Of a stretch of DNA of 64,000 nucleotides, positions 35,504 through 45,184 are shown piece by piece. The notes beneath the pieces were generated by a model that saw nothing but the letters and a program-made list of their open reading frames with translations, searched no databases and had not been told where the DNA came from. Source of the DNA: Cellulomonas cellasea (lineage in GTDB: Bacteria > Actinomycetota > Actinomycetes > Actinomycetales > Cellulomonadaceae); the NCBI RefSeq assembly GCF_030372105.1, contig NZ_JAUDBQ010000016.1:47491-111490 (forward strand), read 5' to 3'. How positions within the stretch are numbered: the stretch's first letter is position 1; every line of letters begins with the position of its first letter. A program made the position numbers and the translations under genes.

Positions 35504-36429
35504 CCACCGACGTGGCCCGCGCCGCCGAGGAGGTCGCGCGCCCACGGACCACAGTCGTGCGGGACACCCCCGGGTACCGGGTCTTCCGGGTGGTCAACGC
35601 GGTGGTGCTGGGAGTGGTCTGCGTGGTGATGCTCTACCCGTTCGCCACGATCGTCGCGCAGTCGTTCAGCGCCGAGCGGCATATCAACGCCGGCGAGGTG
35701 AACCTCGTGCCACGCGGCTTCAACGTCGACACCTACCAGCTGGTGATGGCCGACTCGATGTTCTGGGCCAACTACCGCAACACGGTCGTCTACACGGTCG
35801 TGGCCACGGTCATCGCCATGGCGCTGACCACGACGTTCGCGTACGCGATCTCCAAGCGGCATCTCAAGGGCCGCTCGTTCCTCATCGGCGCCGCGGTGTT
35901 CACCATGTTCTTCAACGGCGGCCTGATCCCCAACTACGTGCTGATCAGCACGCTCGGATTCAAGAACACCCTGTGGGCGATCGTGCTGCCCAACGCCATC
36001 AGCGTGTTCAACCTGCTGGTGATGAAGTCGTTCTTCGAGAACATGCCCGAGGAGCTCGAGGAGGCCGCGGCCATCGACGGCCTCAGCACCTACGGGATCT
36101 TCTTCCGCATCGTGCTGCCGCTCAGCAAGGCAGTGCTCGCCACGATGGTGCTGTTCTACGCGGTGAGCTTCTGGAACTCCTGGTTCGCGGCGTTCCTCTA
36201 CATGGACCGCTCCGAGCTGTTCCCCGTGACCGTGTACCTGCGCAACCTGCTCGCCGCGGCCACCAGCGCGACAAGCGTCGGCGGGGGGTCCACCGACAAC
36301 CTCACCCAGGTCGACTCGAACATCAAGGCCGTGGCGATGGTGCTCACGGTGCTGCCCATCGTCGCCCTCTACCCGTTCATCCAGAAGTACTTCGTCTCGG
36401 GCGTGATGCTCGGGGCGGTGAAGCAGTGA
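35500..36429 (+). CDS. ABC sugar permease, YtcP type
   Basis: The 309-residue partner permease has six membrane helices and the EAA loop EEAAAIDGLSTYGIFFRIVLPLSK. The large first extracytoplasmic loop has the family segments INAGEVNLVPRGFNVDTYQLVM and FFNGGLIPNYVL. GTG 35500 overlaps the upstream stop by 4 bp. It is followed by a 15-bp tandem repeat before the binding-protein gene. Confidence 0.92.
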   Translation: MTTDVARAAEEVARPRTTVVRDTPGYRVFRVVNAVVLGVVCVVMLYPFATIVAQSFSAERHINAGEVNLVPRGFNVDTYQLVMADSMFWANYRNTVVYTVVATVIAMALTTTFAYAISKRHLKGRSFLIGAAVFTMFFNGGLIPNYVLISTLGFKNTLWAIVLPNAISVFNLLVMKSFFENMPEELEEAAAIDGLSTYGIFFRIVLPLSKAVLATMVLFYAVSFWNSWFAAFLYMDRSELFPVTVYLRNLLAAATSATSVGGGSTDNLTQVDSNIKAVAMVLTVLPIVALYPFIQKYFVSGVMLGAVKQ

Positions 36430-36432
36430 GGC

Positions 36433-36479
36433 CAGTCCCAGCAGGTCAGTCCCAGCACGGTCAGTCCCAGCACGGTCAG
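36433..36479 (+). repeat. 15-bp tandem repeat between permease and binding-protein genes
   Basis: CAGTCCCAGCAGGT (14 bp) at 36433 is followed by two CAGTCCCAGCACGGT units at 36447 and 36462 and a trailing CAG. The array starts 3 bp after the permease stop codon and leaves the binding-protein ribosome site (GGAGGGAG near 36498) free. Confidence 0.85.
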
Positions 36480-36509
36480 ACGACGAGGTTCCGCACCGGA
36501 GGGAGCATC

Positions 36510-38153
36510 ATGACAAGGTCACACAGGCGCGCCTGGGCCATAGCGACGGCGGGCGCGCTGGCGCTGGGCCTCGCGGCATGCGGCAGCGGCGAGGAGACGG
36601 AGGACGACACCGCGTCCGACCTCGCGGACAAACGCGTCGGCGCGATGGCGGACTACGGGGTGGGGGACCAGTTCGCCGCCACGGAGCCGGTGTCGTTCTC
36701 GCTGTTGTACCGCGAGCACCCCGACTACCCGTACGACCCCGAGTGGACGATGGCCAAGGAGCTGACAGAGCGCACCGGAGTCTCCCTCGACCTGTCGATG
36801 GCGCCGCTGAGCGACTTCGAGCAACGGCGCTCGCTGGTGATCGGCGGCGGTGACGCGCCGCTCATCATGCCCGTGACCTACCCGGGCCAGGAGACCCCCT
36901 TCGTCGCCGCCGGGGCGATCCTGCCCGTGAGCGACTACCTCGACCTGATGCCGAACTTCCAGGACAAGGTCGAGAAGTGGGGCCTGGAGGCGGACATCGA
37001 CCGGCTGCGCCAGGAGGACGGCAAGTTCTACCTGCTGCCCGGGCTGCTCGAGGACCTCCGGCCCGACTACAGCCTGGCGCTCCGCACCGACGTCCTCGAC
37101 GAGCTCGGGCTCAAGGAGCCGGCAACCTGGGACGACCTGCATGACGTGCTGCTGGCCGTCAAGCAGGCGCACCCCGACGCGTACCCGCTCTCCGACAGAT
37201 TCAAGGGCAAGAGCCTGCTCAACTACGCCGCCACGTCCTTCGGCACGGTGGCCGGATGGGGCTTCGGGTCGGGGGCGGCCTGGGACCCCGACGCCGAGGA
37301 GTTCGTCTACGCGGCAACCACGCCGGAGTACCGCGAGCTGCTGACGTACCTCCACTCGCTCGTCGAGCACGGGCTGCTGGACCCCGAGTCCTTCACCCAG
37401 GAGGACGACGCCGCAGTGGCCAAGCTCGTCACCGGCAAGTCCTTCGCCATCTCCACGAACGCGCAGCTCCTGGCGGGCCACCGCAAGGCGTTCGCCGAGG
37501 CGGGCGACACGACCGCCCAGATCGCGAAGATCCGCGTCCCGAAGAGCCCCGCCGGCGACCTGATCAGCGGCGAGCGGCTGGAGAGCGGCGTCATGATCTC
37601 CGCCGAGGCGCTGGAGAGCGAGAACTTCGTCGCGCTGCTGCAGTTCGTCGACTGGCTCTACTACTCCGACGCGGGACTCGAGTTCGCCACCTGGGGGGTC
37701 GAGGGGACCACGTTCGAGAAGGGCGCCGACGGCAGCCGCACGCTGACCGCGGACGTCGACTTCGTCGGCCTGAACCCGTCCGGCACGACGAACCTGCGCA
37801 CCGACCACGGGTTCTTCAACGGCGTCTTCCTGCTCGCCCAGGGCTCCACCACCGAGCTCGCCGAGTCCATGCAGACCGAGGAGGAGATCGCCTGGCGCGA
37901 GTCGATGCGCGCCAAGGACAGGACCCCCGTCCCGCCGCCCTACCCGCTCAACGAGGTCGAGCGCGAGCAGGTCTCGCTCTACCAGAGCGCCCTCACCGAC
38001 TACGTCGACCAGAACACCCTGCAGTTCATCCTCGGGTCGCGCGACCTCAGCACCTTCGACGCGTTCGTCACCGAGCTCGAGGGCATGAACCTGCAGGCAT
38101 TCCTCGACGTCGTCAACAACGCCCAGAAGCGGTACGCGGAGGCCAACGGCTGA
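36510..38153 (+). CDS. Extracellular solute-binding lipoprotein (oligosaccharide ABC importer)
   Basis: The 547-residue lipoprotein has a basic n-region, hydrophobic core and lipobox LAAC with lipidated C24. The mature protein is a large type of family 1 binding protein like YtcQ/LplA (LYREHPDYPYDPEWTMAKELTERTGVSLDL, and a DGKFYLLPGL segment typical of the group). It would capture xylan-derived oligosaccharides, likely aldouronates given the GH67 neighbour, and deliver them to the two upstream permeases. ATG 36510 follows GGAGGGAG. Confidence 0.92.
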   Translation: MTRSHRRAWAIATAGALALGLAACGSGEETEDDTASDLADKRVGAMADYGVGDQFAATEPVSFSLLYREHPDYPYDPEWTMAKELTERTGVSLDLSMAPLSDFEQRRSLVIGGGDAPLIMPVTYPGQETPFVAAGAILPVSDYLDLMPNFQDKVEKWGLEADIDRLRQEDGKFYLLPGLLEDLRPDYSLALRTDVLDELGLKEPATWDDLHDVLLAVKQAHPDAYPLSDRFKGKSLLNYAATSFGTVAGWGFGSGAAWDPDAEEFVYAATTPEYRELLTYLHSLVEHGLLDPESFTQEDDAAVAKLVTGKSFAISTNAQLLAGHRKAFAEAGDTTAQIAKIRVPKSPAGDLISGERLESGVMISAEALESENFVALLQFVDWLYYSDAGLEFATWGVEGTTFEKGADGSRTLTADVDFVGLNPSGTTNLRTDHGFFNGVFLLAQGSTTELAESMQTEEEIAWRESMRAKDRTPVPPPYPLNEVEREQVSLYQSALTDYVDQNTLQFILGSRDLSTFDAFVTELEGMNLQAFLDVVNNAQKRYAEANG

Positions 38154-38167
38154 GCGCGACCCACGAA

Positions 38168-38220
38168 GCCCGAGGACACCCCCATGCGCACCCCTGAACC
38201 GCATGAGGGCGTCCTCGGGC
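38168..38220 (+). promoter_or_regulatory. Hairpin enclosing the start of the YesL-like gene
   Basis: GCCCGAGGAC (38168-38177) and GTCCTCGGGC (38211-38220) are perfect 10-bp complements with a 33-nt loop. The left arm contains the gene's GAGGA ribosome site and the loop contains its ATG (38184). Formation would lower translation of the YesL-like protein relative to the binding protein; a role as partial terminator is also possible. Confidence 0.5.
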
Positions 38221-38960
38221 GTGCCGTCTCCCTCGTCTACTGGGCGCTCGCCCTCGAGGGGCTGCTGCTGCTGACCACAGCGCCCGGCCTGGTGCTGATC
38301 GCCCTGCTCACCCCCGACGCCAGCAACGCGCCCCTCCTGGCGATCGCGCTGGTCCCCGTCGCGCCAGCGCTCTCGGCGGCCGTCTTCGCGTGGCGCGCCC
38401 GCGGCCGTGAGCACGACCTGGCGCCCGCGCAGCACTTCTGGCGCGGCTACCGGCTCAACGCGCTCGACGTGTCCCGGTGGTGGCTGCCCGCGCTCGCGGT
38501 CGGGACGGCGCTCGCGGTGAACCTCGCCCACCTGCGCGCCGTCCCGGGCGGATGGCTGCTCGGCCCGCTGCTCGGGCTGCTCACGCTCGCCAGCGGGCTC
38601 GTCGCCGGGCATCTGCTGGTCATCACGTCCCTGTACGCGTTCCGCACCCGTGACGCGCTGCGGCTCGCCGGGTGGTTCCTGGTGCGACGGCCCTTGTCGA
38701 CGCTGGGCCTGGCGTCGTACGCAGTGCTCGCGGCGGGGGTTGTGGTGGTCGGCTCGGACTGGGTGCTGGCGCTGCTGGGCTCGGTGCTCGCCGCCGCGCT
38801 GCTGCGCAACGCGGCGCCGATCCTGCGCGACGTCGAGGCGACGTTCACTGTGCCGATTGGATCAGTGCCGACCGGATCAGTGCCGGGCGGATCAGTGCCG
38901 ACCGGATCAGTGCCGGGCGGGTCAGCAGATGGCGCGGCCGCTGGCGTCGGGGACGCCTGA
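38184..38960 (+). CDS. YesL-like (DUF624-type) membrane protein
   Basis: The 258-residue protein has five to six hydrophobic helices and the HFWRGYRLNALDVSRWWLPAL segment typical of YesL proteins. These are found at the ends of LplB/YtcP-type sugar importer operons; their role is unknown. The C-terminus after residue 220 is a [10 protein letters not shown] repeat from a 15-bp tandem repeat. The last 39 bp overlap the 3' end of the convergent GH67 gene, so the natural end was probably extended by repeat growth. Confidence 0.8.
   Translation: MRTPEPHEGVLGRAVSLVYWALALEGLLLLTTAPGLVLIALLTPDASNAPLLAIALVPVAPALSAAVFAWRARGREHDLAPAQHFWRGYRLNALDVSRWWLPALAVGTALAVNLAHLRAVPGGWLLGPLLGLLTLASGLVAGHLLVITSLYAFRTRDALRLAGWFLVRRPLSTLGLASYAVLAAGVVVVGSDWVLALLGSVLAAALLRNAAPILRDVEATFTVPIGSVPTGSVPGGSVPTGSVPGGSADGAAAGVGDA
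38850..38924. repeat. 15-bp tandem repeat at the YesL/GH67 convergent junction
   Basis: Five units (GTGCCGACCGGATCA type) start at 38850, 38865, 38880, 38895 and 38910, alternating GACC and GGGC variants. They encode the tail of the YesL-like protein and end within the stop codon of the GH67 gene on the other strand (TCA at 38922-38924). Confidence 0.9.
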
Positions 38961-41024
38961 CTTGCGGAAGAAGTAGGCGCTGACCTGGTCGCGCCACTCG
39001 CGCGCGCTGCGGACCTGCTCGGCGAGGCGGGCGGCGACCTCCTCGAACACCCCGGCGGGGATGGCGCCGTCGAGCTCGGACCAGGCGGCGGCCATCTGCT
39101 CGACGCGTGCGGCCCCGGCGGCCCGGGAGTCGTAGATGTGCTGGATCACGGTGCTCCCCGAGTGCAGCACATGCGCGTACGGCACGTGGTGGAAGAACAG
39201 CAGCAGCTCGTCGGGGCAGGAGTCGGGTGACTCGTAGACGTCACGCCATGGCGCCGGGTACTGGCCGGTGAACCCGGTGCCCGTCGCCCGAGTGCGGTCG
39301 ACCCCCACGCCGTCGCGATCGGCGAAGTGGTACGTGCCCCACGGGGTGTACTCGTACCCGTCGACGTCGGGCCCGTAGTGATGCCCGGGGCGGACCATGA
39401 ACCCGACGCCGAGCGGCGCGGTGTACTGCTCGTACGTGTGCCACGAGTCGCCGAGCACGTCGAGCAGCGTCGACCGGACGCGCTCCGTGGCGCCGGGGAA
39501 GGCCAGCCCCGCCCACTCCGCCAGCACCCGCTCCGGCGACAGCGTGGGGTCCCAGGCGAGGCGGCCGAACGCGTACAGGTTCGCCTGCGCGAGCGGGTGG
39601 CCCGTCCAGAACGGGTCGTCGCCGACGTTCGACACCGCCACCACGCCGCCGCCCGGGGCCAGCGCCGAGCCGGCCACGACATCGGCCACCGACCGCCCGG
39701 CGCCCCACGGCCGGAACGCGAGGATCTCGTGCCACCACGGGTGCAGGTGGCACACGTGCCGCTGCTGGCCGGTGTACTCCTGGGTCGCCTGCAGTTCCAC
39801 GGCCAGCCGGGTGTGCGGCATCGCGGCGAGCACGGGGGAGACGGGCTCCCGGGCCTGGAAGTCCATCGGGCCGTGTTTCACCTGGAGCACCACGTTGTCG
39901 TCGAACTTCCCGTCGAGGGGCGCGAAGCAGTCGTGGGCGGCCCGCGCGCGGTCCGTCGAGCGGTCGCGCCAGTCTTGGCGGTGGTCGTACACGAACGCCC
40001 GCCAGAACACCGTCCCCCCGAAGGGCGCCAGGGCGCGGGCCAGCAGGTTCGCCCCGTCGGCGTGGTCGCGGCCGTAGGCGAACGGGCCGGGCTGCCCCTC
40101 GGAGTCGGCCTTGACCACGTAGCCGCCGAAGTCCGGCACGGCCGCGTACACCTTCGCCGTCGCGTCCGCCCACCATCGGCGGACGTCCGGGTCGTCGGGG
40201 TCGGCTGTCGGGAGGCCGCCGACCAGCATCGGCGCCGCGAAGGACACCGATAGGTGCAGGCGGATGCCGTGGGCGCGGAACACATCCGCTAGGCGGGCGA
40301 CGTCCGCGAGCCCGTCGGTGAGCAGCCGCGCCTCGAGGGCGTGCACGTTGACGTTGTTCACCGCGACCCGGTTGACGCCCACGGAGCCCAGCAGCCGGGC
40401 GTACTCCGCCACCCGGGACAGGTCCTCGCGGACGGCGCCGTCGCTGAAGAACAGGGAGCCCCCGGCGTACCCGCGCTCCACCTGGCCCATCACCGGGTGT
40501 GGGCCCAGGTTGTCCCAGTGGTCGAGCATGCGGATCGGCAGCGCGGGCGCATGCGTGGTGTCGCTGGCGGCGCCCGGCCCGTCCGTGACGACGCTCTCGC
40601 CCTGCCGGACGAGGTGGTGCAGGCCGGCGAGCAGCCCCGACCCGGTCGTGGCGACGACGATCGTGCGGCCCGGGACGCGCACTTCGCGGAACGCGTCGCG
40701 GGGGAGCGGGCTCGTCAACGGCTCCGACGCGGCACGGGGCCTCCAGTGGGAGCCGGTGAGCGCGGACGTGGAGGCGAGCACGATGTCGGGCGCTGGGCCC
40801 CGCACCGGCCCGTCGAGCGGATCGGCGCCCGTGACCTGCGGGTCCAGCGTGCGCAGCAGGACGCCGCCGTGTGCCGACGTCGCCCGGTCGGCCTCGCGGA
40901 GCACGGTGTCCCAGGTCGGCTCGCGTGCTGCGGGCTGCTCCGGGAGCAGCACCGCGACGGTGCGGCGGCCGAGGGGGGCGAAGGCGGCGTCGGGCAGCCA
41001 GGCCGGGTGCGCGTCACCAGTCAT
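38922..41024 (-). CDS. aguA: GH67 alpha-glucuronidase
   Basis: The 700-residue cytosolic GH67 enzyme removes (4-O-methyl)glucuronic acid from the non-reducing end of xylo-oligosaccharides. Family signatures are the [20 protein letters not shown] region, [35 protein letters not shown] and WHEILAF, followed by [23 protein letters not shown]. There is no signal peptide, matching uptake of aldouronates by the adjacent importer. It overlaps the upstream manD by 11 bp and so shares its transcript. ATG 41024 follows the end of manD directly. Confidence 0.93.
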   Translation of the reverse strand: MTGDAHPAWLPDAAFAPLGRRTVAVLLPEQPAAREPTWDTVLREADRATSAHGGVLLRTLDPQVTGADPLDGPVRGPAPDIVLASTSALTGSHWRPRAASEPLTSPLPRDAFREVRVPGRTIVVATTGSGLLAGLHHLVRQGESVVTDGPGAASDTTHAPALPIRMLDHWDNLGPHPVMGQVERGYAGGSLFFSDGAVREDLSRVAEYARLLGSVGVNRVAVNNVNVHALEARLLTDGLADVARLADVFRAHGIRLHLSVSFAAPMLVGGLPTADPDDPDVRRWWADATAKVYAAVPDFGGYVVKADSEGQPGPFAYGRDHADGANLLARALAPFGGTVFWRAFVYDHRQDWRDRSTDRARAAHDCFAPLDGKFDDNVVLQVKHGPMDFQAREPVSPVLAAMPHTRLAVELQATQEYTGQQRHVCHLHPWWHEILAFRPWGAGRSVADVVAGSALAPGGGVVAVSNVGDDPFWTGHPLAQANLYAFGRLAWDPTLSPERVLAEWAGLAFPGATERVRSTLLDVLGDSWHTYEQYTAPLGVGFMVRPGHHYGPDVDGYEYTPWGTYHFADRDGVGVDRTRATGTGFTGQYPAPWRDVYESPDSCPDELLLFFHHVPYAHVLHSGSTVIQHIYDSRAAGAARVEQMAAAWSELDGAIPAGVFEEVAARLAEQVRSAREWRDQVSAYFFRKSGVPDASGRAIC

Positions 41025-42237
41025 GGACGGTGCCGTCCTGGAGGCGGCTGACCGGCAGGTAGGCGGGCTGGTACGGGTGGCGCTCCGCCGCAGCGTCGTC
41101 GTACCCCACGCCGAGCCCGGGCTCCTCGCCGGGGTGCAGATAGCCGTCGGCGAACGTCGCCGAGACGCGGAAGACCTCATGCGTCAGGGCGGTGTGCGGC
41201 ATGTGCTCCTGGATGCCGAAGTTGTGGATCGCCAGGTCGAGGTGCAGCGCGGCTGCCATGCCGACGGGGGAGATGTCCGTGGGCCCGTGGATGCCGGACT
41301 TGACCTGGTGCTGCGCCGCGAAGTCGAGGATGCGGCGCAGGGCCGTGATCCCGCCGGCATGCGTCACCGACGAGCGCACGTAGTCGATGAGCTGCTCGCG
41401 CACCAGCGTCTGGTAGTCCCAGACGGTGTTGAACACCTCGCCGATCGCCAGGGGCGTGGTGGTGTGCCGGCGGACCAGCCGCAGCGCCTCCTGATCCTCC
41501 GCCGGGGTGCAGTCCTCCAGCCAGAACAAGCCGTAGGGCTCCAGGTCCTTGCCGAGCCGCGCCGCCTGGATCGGCGTCATGCGGTGGTGGCCGTCGTGCA
41601 GCAGCGGCAGCTCGGGGCCGAACTCGCCGCGCACCGCCTCGAAGACGCCGGGCACCTGCCGCAGGTACGCCCGGGTGTCCCAGTCCTCCTCGGCGGGGAG
41701 CGGCGCGCGCGCGGCGGGCTCGTACCGGGCGCCCGGCGCCGGGACCCCGTACAGCGTGGTGATCCCCGGCACGGCGGTCTGCACGCGGATGGCGCGGTAG
41801 CCCTCGTCGAGATGGCCCCGCACCGAGTCGAACAGCTCGGGCAGGTCGCGGCCCGACGCGTGGCCGTAGGCGAGCGCCCCCGTGCGGGACGCCCCACCGA
41901 GGAGCTGGTACAGCGGCAGCCGGGCGATCTTCGCCTTGATGTCCCACAGCGCCATGTCGACGGCGGCGATCGCGGACATCGTCACCGGCCCCCGCCGCCA
42001 GTACGCGCCGCGGTACAGCAGCTGCCAGGTGTCCTCGATGCGATGCGCGTCCCGGCCCAGCAGCAGCGGGGCCACATGGTCGCGCAGGTAGGAGGCGACG
42101 GACAGCTCGCGGCCGTTCAGCGTCGCGTCGCCCAGCCCGACGACGCCGTCCTCGGTGGTCAGCCGCAGCGTCACGAAGTTGCGGTCCGGGCTCGTGACGA
42201 GGACCTCGGCGGAGCGGATGGCCGTGCCGTGCGTCAT
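41014..42237 (-). CDS. manD: D-mannonate dehydratase, enolase superfamily (ManD)
   Basis: The 407-residue mandelate-racemase/ManD-type enolase-superfamily protein has metal ligands in [20 protein letters not shown] and [10 protein letters not shown] and the C-terminal [14 protein letters not shown]. The [12 protein letters not shown] loop is characteristic of the ManD subgroup. Dehydration of D-mannonate to 2-keto-3-deoxygluconate is the expected reaction and connects glucuronate released by the downstream GH67 enzyme to central metabolism. Some ManD-subgroup proteins act poorly on mannonate, so specificity is not certain. Confidence 0.88.
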   Translation of the reverse strand: MTHGTAIRSAEVLVTSPDRNFVTLRLTTEDGVVGLGDATLNGRELSVASYLRDHVAPLLLGRDAHRIEDTWQLLYRGAYWRRGPVTMSAIAAVDMALWDIKAKIARLPLYQLLGGASRTGALAYGHASGRDLPELFDSVRGHLDEGYRAIRVQTAVPGITTLYGVPAPGARYEPAARAPLPAEEDWDTRAYLRQVPGVFEAVRGEFGPELPLLHDGHHRMTPIQAARLGKDLEPYGLFWLEDCTPAEDQEALRLVRRHTTTPLAIGEVFNTVWDYQTLVREQLIDYVRSSVTHAGGITALRRILDFAAQHQVKSGIHGPTDISPVGMAAALHLDLAIHNFGIQEHMPHTALTHEVFRVSATFADGYLHPGEEPGLGVGYDDAAAERHPYQPAYLPVSRLQDGTVHDW

Positions 42238-42526
42238 GACGCCCCCGATCGCGTTCCGCCCCCGCGGGTCGGCGTCGGCGCCGACGCCGACGAGCCTAGG
42301 ACGCGGCGCAGGGCACGTCGATAACGATCGCGAGATCCGTCGCGGTCGATTTGCCGACCTCTGCGCGACCCCTGCGCGATGCCTGCGCGCGGCCGGGCGA
42401 CGCGGCTGATTGCGCGGATCCCGAGGGGCGGCCAGGCTGGACGCAGCGCGTGCCGCCAGTCGCGCCTGGGCGCCCGAGGCGACAGGCCCCGGCGCCGGGC
42501 GCGCGCCCACGCCTGGAGGTGGCCGT

Positions 42527-43129
42527 ATGCCTGTCGACGATCGACGACGCGACGCCCCCCGCGTGCACCCGACAACTGCCGCGCAGTGGCGGGCCTGGCT
42601 CGACGGCCACCACGCGGACGAGCCGCCCGGCGTCTGGCTGGTGTCCTGGCGCGCCCCCACGTGGCGTCCCGTCGTGGGCTATGAGGCCGCGATCCAGGAC
42701 GCTCTCGCCTACGGCTGGATCGACTCCACGGCGGTGCGGCTCGACGACGAGCGGTCCGCGATCTGGTTCACCCGGCGACGGCCCGGCAGCGGCTGGTCCC
42801 GCTCGAACTAGGAGCGCGTCGCCCGCCTCGAGGCCGAAGGGCGGATGGCGGAGGCGGGCAGGGCCTGCGTCGCCGCGGCGCATGCCGACGGCTCGTGGAC
42901 GCGGCTCGACGGCGTCGAGGAGCTCATCGTCCCCCGTGACCTGGCCACGGCCTTCGACGCCTGTCCCGGCGCCTGGCAGAGCTGGGAGGGGTTCACCCCC
43001 TCGCAGCGCCGCTCGATCCTCGCCTGGGTCGCGGACGCCCGCCGCGCGCCCACCCGCGCCGCGCGTGTCGAGGAGACCGCGCGCCGTGCCGCCGACGGCC
43101 AGCCCGCCCACCAGCCTCGACGCCGGTGA
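42527..43129 (+). pseudogene. YdeI/OmpD-associated-family gene with in-frame amber codon
   Basis: One continuous frame from ATG 42527 to the TGA at 43127-43129 encodes a full-length (about 200-residue) YdeI-like protein, interrupted by a single TAG at 42809-42811. The N-terminal part ([24 protein letters not shown]...DALAYGWIDSTAVRLDD...IWFTRRRPGSGWSRSN) and C-terminal part (ERVARLEAEGRMAEAGRACVAAAHADGSWT...) join exactly where homologues read S-x-x-N-K-E-R-V, so an AAG Lys codon became TAG. No bases are missing and codon bias is unchanged downstream, so the mutation is recent, or a sequencing error, or the codon is read through. Confidence 0.85.
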
Positions 43130-43155
43130 GACCGCCCAGCCGGTAAGTTGGGCGT

Positions 43156-44241
43156 GTGTACCGCCTCCTCTTCAACCTGGTCTTTCGCCGCATGGACCCC
43201 GAGCGGGCGCATGAGCTCGCGTTCCGCTTCATCCGCTTCGTGGCGGCGGTCCCCGTGCTCGGCTCCGCGATCGCCCGCCTGAGCGCGGCTCCGCCCACTG
43301 GGGCTGTGCGCACACTGGGCCGCACCTTCCCCTCGCCGTTCGGCGTGGCCGCGGGCTTCGACAAGAACGCGCAGGGCGTCGCGGGCCTGCGGATGCTCGG
43401 GTTCGGCTTCGTGGAGATCGGCACCGTGACCGCGCACCCCCAGCCGGGCAACGAGCCGCCGCGGCTGTGGCGGGTGCTCGACCAGCGGGCGCTGCGCAAC
43501 CGGATGGGCTTCAACAACGAGGGGTCGGCCGAGGTCGCGCGCCGGCTGCACCGGCTGCGGAGCACCGCCGCCGGGCGGTCCCTGGTCATCGGCGTGAACA
43601 TCGGCAAGACGAAGGTCACCCCCGCGAGCGACGCCGCGCAGGACTACGCGATCAGCGCCCGCCGGCTCGGCGCCTACGCGGACTACCTGGTGGTCAACGT
43701 GTCCTCCCCGAACACCCCGGGCCTGCGCGACCTGCAGTCCGTCGAGTCGCTGCGGCCCATCCTCCAGGCGACGCGCGCCGCCGCCGACGAGGCCACCGCG
43801 GCGGTCGGCCGCCCGCGTGTGCCGCTGCTGGTGAAGATCGCCCCCGACCTGTCCGACGAGGACGTCGACGCCGTGGCCGACCTCGTCACCGAGCTGGGCC
43901 TCGACGGGGTGGTCGCCGTGAACACGACCATCGCGCATCAGCTCGGCGAGGGCGGGCTGTCCGGCCCGCCGCTGCTCCCACGCGGGCTGGACGTTGTCGC
44001 CCGCTTGCGCGGGCGGCTCGGCCCGGACGCCGTGATCATCGGCGTGGGCGGCGTCACCACAGCCGCCGACGCCCGCGAGTACCTGGCCGTGGGGGCCACG
44101 CTGGTGCAGGGCTACACCGGCTTCATCTACGAGGGCCCGTTCTGGGCGGCCGGCATCAGCAAGGCGCTGGCAGCCGACGCCGCGCGGGCGGCAGGCGCCT
44201 CGCCGGCGGGCGATGTGGCACATGACAGCGCGGGACGCTGA
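43156..44241 (+). CDS. pyrD: Dihydroorotate dehydrogenase (quinone), class 2
   Basis: The 361-residue FMN enzyme oxidises dihydroorotate to orotate with menaquinone at the membrane, in pyrimidine synthesis. The N-terminal amphipathic helices [28 protein letters not shown] mark class 2. Motifs include [15 protein letters not shown], the catalytic-Ser region [25 protein letters not shown] and the phosphate loop [20 protein letters not shown] 43156 fits the family length. A small gene follows at 4 bp. Confidence 0.95.
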   Translation: MYRLLFNLVFRRMDPERAHELAFRFIRFVAAVPVLGSAIARLSAAPPTGAVRTLGRTFPSPFGVAAGFDKNAQGVAGLRMLGFGFVEIGTVTAHPQPGNEPPRLWRVLDQRALRNRMGFNNEGSAEVARRLHRLRSTAAGRSLVIGVNIGKTKVTPASDAAQDYAISARRLGAYADYLVVNVSSPNTPGLRDLQSVESLRPILQATRAAADEATAAVGRPRVPLLVKIAPDLSDEDVDAVADLVTELGLDGVVAVNTTIAHQLGEGGLSGPPLLPRGLDVVARLRGRLGPDAVIIGVGGVTTAADAREYLAVGATLVQGYTGFIYEGPFWAAGISKALAADAARAAGASPAGDVAHDSAGR

Positions 44242-44245
44242 CCCC

Positions 44246-44458
44246 ATGGTGATGCGACCGCGGTGGGCGTGGGAGCTCGACGACGTGGACGGGCGCGCGC
44301 TCGACCGCCCGATCAGCCCGGTCTTCACCACCCAGTTCGACGCCGAGCAGTGGATCGGCGAGCAGTGGCGCACCCTCGCCCAGCAGGGCGTGCACTCCGC
44401 GCGCCTGCTGCATGACGGCCACCAGGTCACCCCCACCCTCGTGCTGCGCATCCCGTGA
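44246..44458 (+). CDS. Small conserved-type hypothetical protein
   Basis: This is a 70-residue acidic soluble protein (MVMRPRWAWELDDVDGRAL...FTTQFDAEQWIGEQWRTLAQQGVHSARLLHDGHQV). It lies 4 bp after pyrD and overlaps the next gene's GTG by 4 bp, so it is inside a tight operon, which supports its reality. The Trp- and Asp/Glu-rich pattern is seen in small actinobacterial proteins of unknown role. No domain recognised. Confidence 0.72.
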   Translation: MVMRPRWAWELDDVDGRALDRPISPVFTTQFDAEQWIGEQWRTLAQQGVHSARLLHDGHQVTPTLVLRIP

Positions 44459-45105
44459 CGCAGCCGCCGTCCGGCGCCGCCACGGGTGAGGACGCGCGCC
44501 TGCCCCAGCGGTACGCGCGGCTGTTCGTCGGCCTGGTCCTGTTCGCGGCGTCGCTCGCGATGCTCGTCCGCTCGGGGCTCGGCAACATGCCGTGGGATGT
44601 GCTCGGCCAGGGGGTCGCGCTCCGGCTCGGCTGGACGCTGGGCGCCGCGACGTTGATGCTCAGCGTGCTCGTGCTCGCGTGCTGGTTCCCGCTGCGGCAG
44701 CGCCCGGGCGCGGGGACCGTGGCCAACGTGCTGGTGATCGGCGCCCTGGTGGACCCGTTCCTGCTGCTGCTAGCCCAGCTGCCGGAGGAGCTCGACCTGC
44801 CGGCCGCCGTGGGACTCGTGGTCGGCGGGATCCTGCTCAACGCCGTCGCCAGCGGGCTGTACATCGGCGCGCGCCTCGGCCCCGGGCCGCGTGACGGGCT
44901 CATGACCGGCCTGGTCCGGCGCACCGGGCGCCCGGTGAACCTGGTCCGCACCAGCATCGAGGTGCTGGTCGTGGCCGTCGGGTGGGCGCTCGGCGGCACT
45001 GTCGGCTTCGCGACCCTCGCCTACGCGCTGGCCATCGGGCCGTTGGTGCACGTGCTGCTGCCACGCCTGACAGTTCCCGAGCGGCGGACGGCCTCCGAGG
45101 CCTGA
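44455..45105 (+). CDS. YczE-like integral membrane protein
   Basis: The 216-residue protein has five predicted helices and the YczE/YitT-related segments RLFVGLVLFAASLAMLVRSGLGNMPWDVLGQGVA and GPGPRDGLMTGLVRRTGRPVNLVRTSIEV. YczE-family members are poorly understood (one affects surfactin-type synthesis in Bacillus). GTG 44455 overlaps the preceding small gene. A hairpin terminator follows. Confidence 0.85.
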   Translation: MTQPPSGAATGEDARLPQRYARLFVGLVLFAASLAMLVRSGLGNMPWDVLGQGVALRLGWTLGAATLMLSVLVLACWFPLRQRPGAGTVANVLVIGALVDPFLLLLAQLPEELDLPAAVGLVVGGILLNAVASGLYIGARLGPGPRDGLMTGLVRRTGRPVNLVRTSIEVLVVAVGWALGGTVGFATLAYALAIGPLVHVLLPRLTVPERRTASEA

Positions 45106-45110
45106 GACGC

Positions 45111-45147
45111 GAGCAGCCGCCCTCCCGGAGGAGGACGGCTGCTTCTC
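45111..45147. terminator. Bidirectional terminator between yczE-like and aldo/keto reductase genes
   Basis: GCAGCCG (45113-45119) pairs with CGGCTGC (45136-45142), and CCTCC (45121-45125) with GGAGG (45130-45134), closing on a 4-nt loop and followed by TTCTC. It lies between convergent genes. Confidence 0.75.
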
Positions 45148-45184
45148 GCATCCGGCTGGCCGGCCGTGTGGCCGGGCGGGCGGC

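Noticed and set aside
42238..42526. A defined operator upstream of manD (TCGATAACGATCGCGA at about 42318-42333)
   Set aside because: The symmetry is imperfect and it does not match the TTTCGA motif near the LacI gene. The 289-bp gap probably holds the manD promoter, but no site could be supported.
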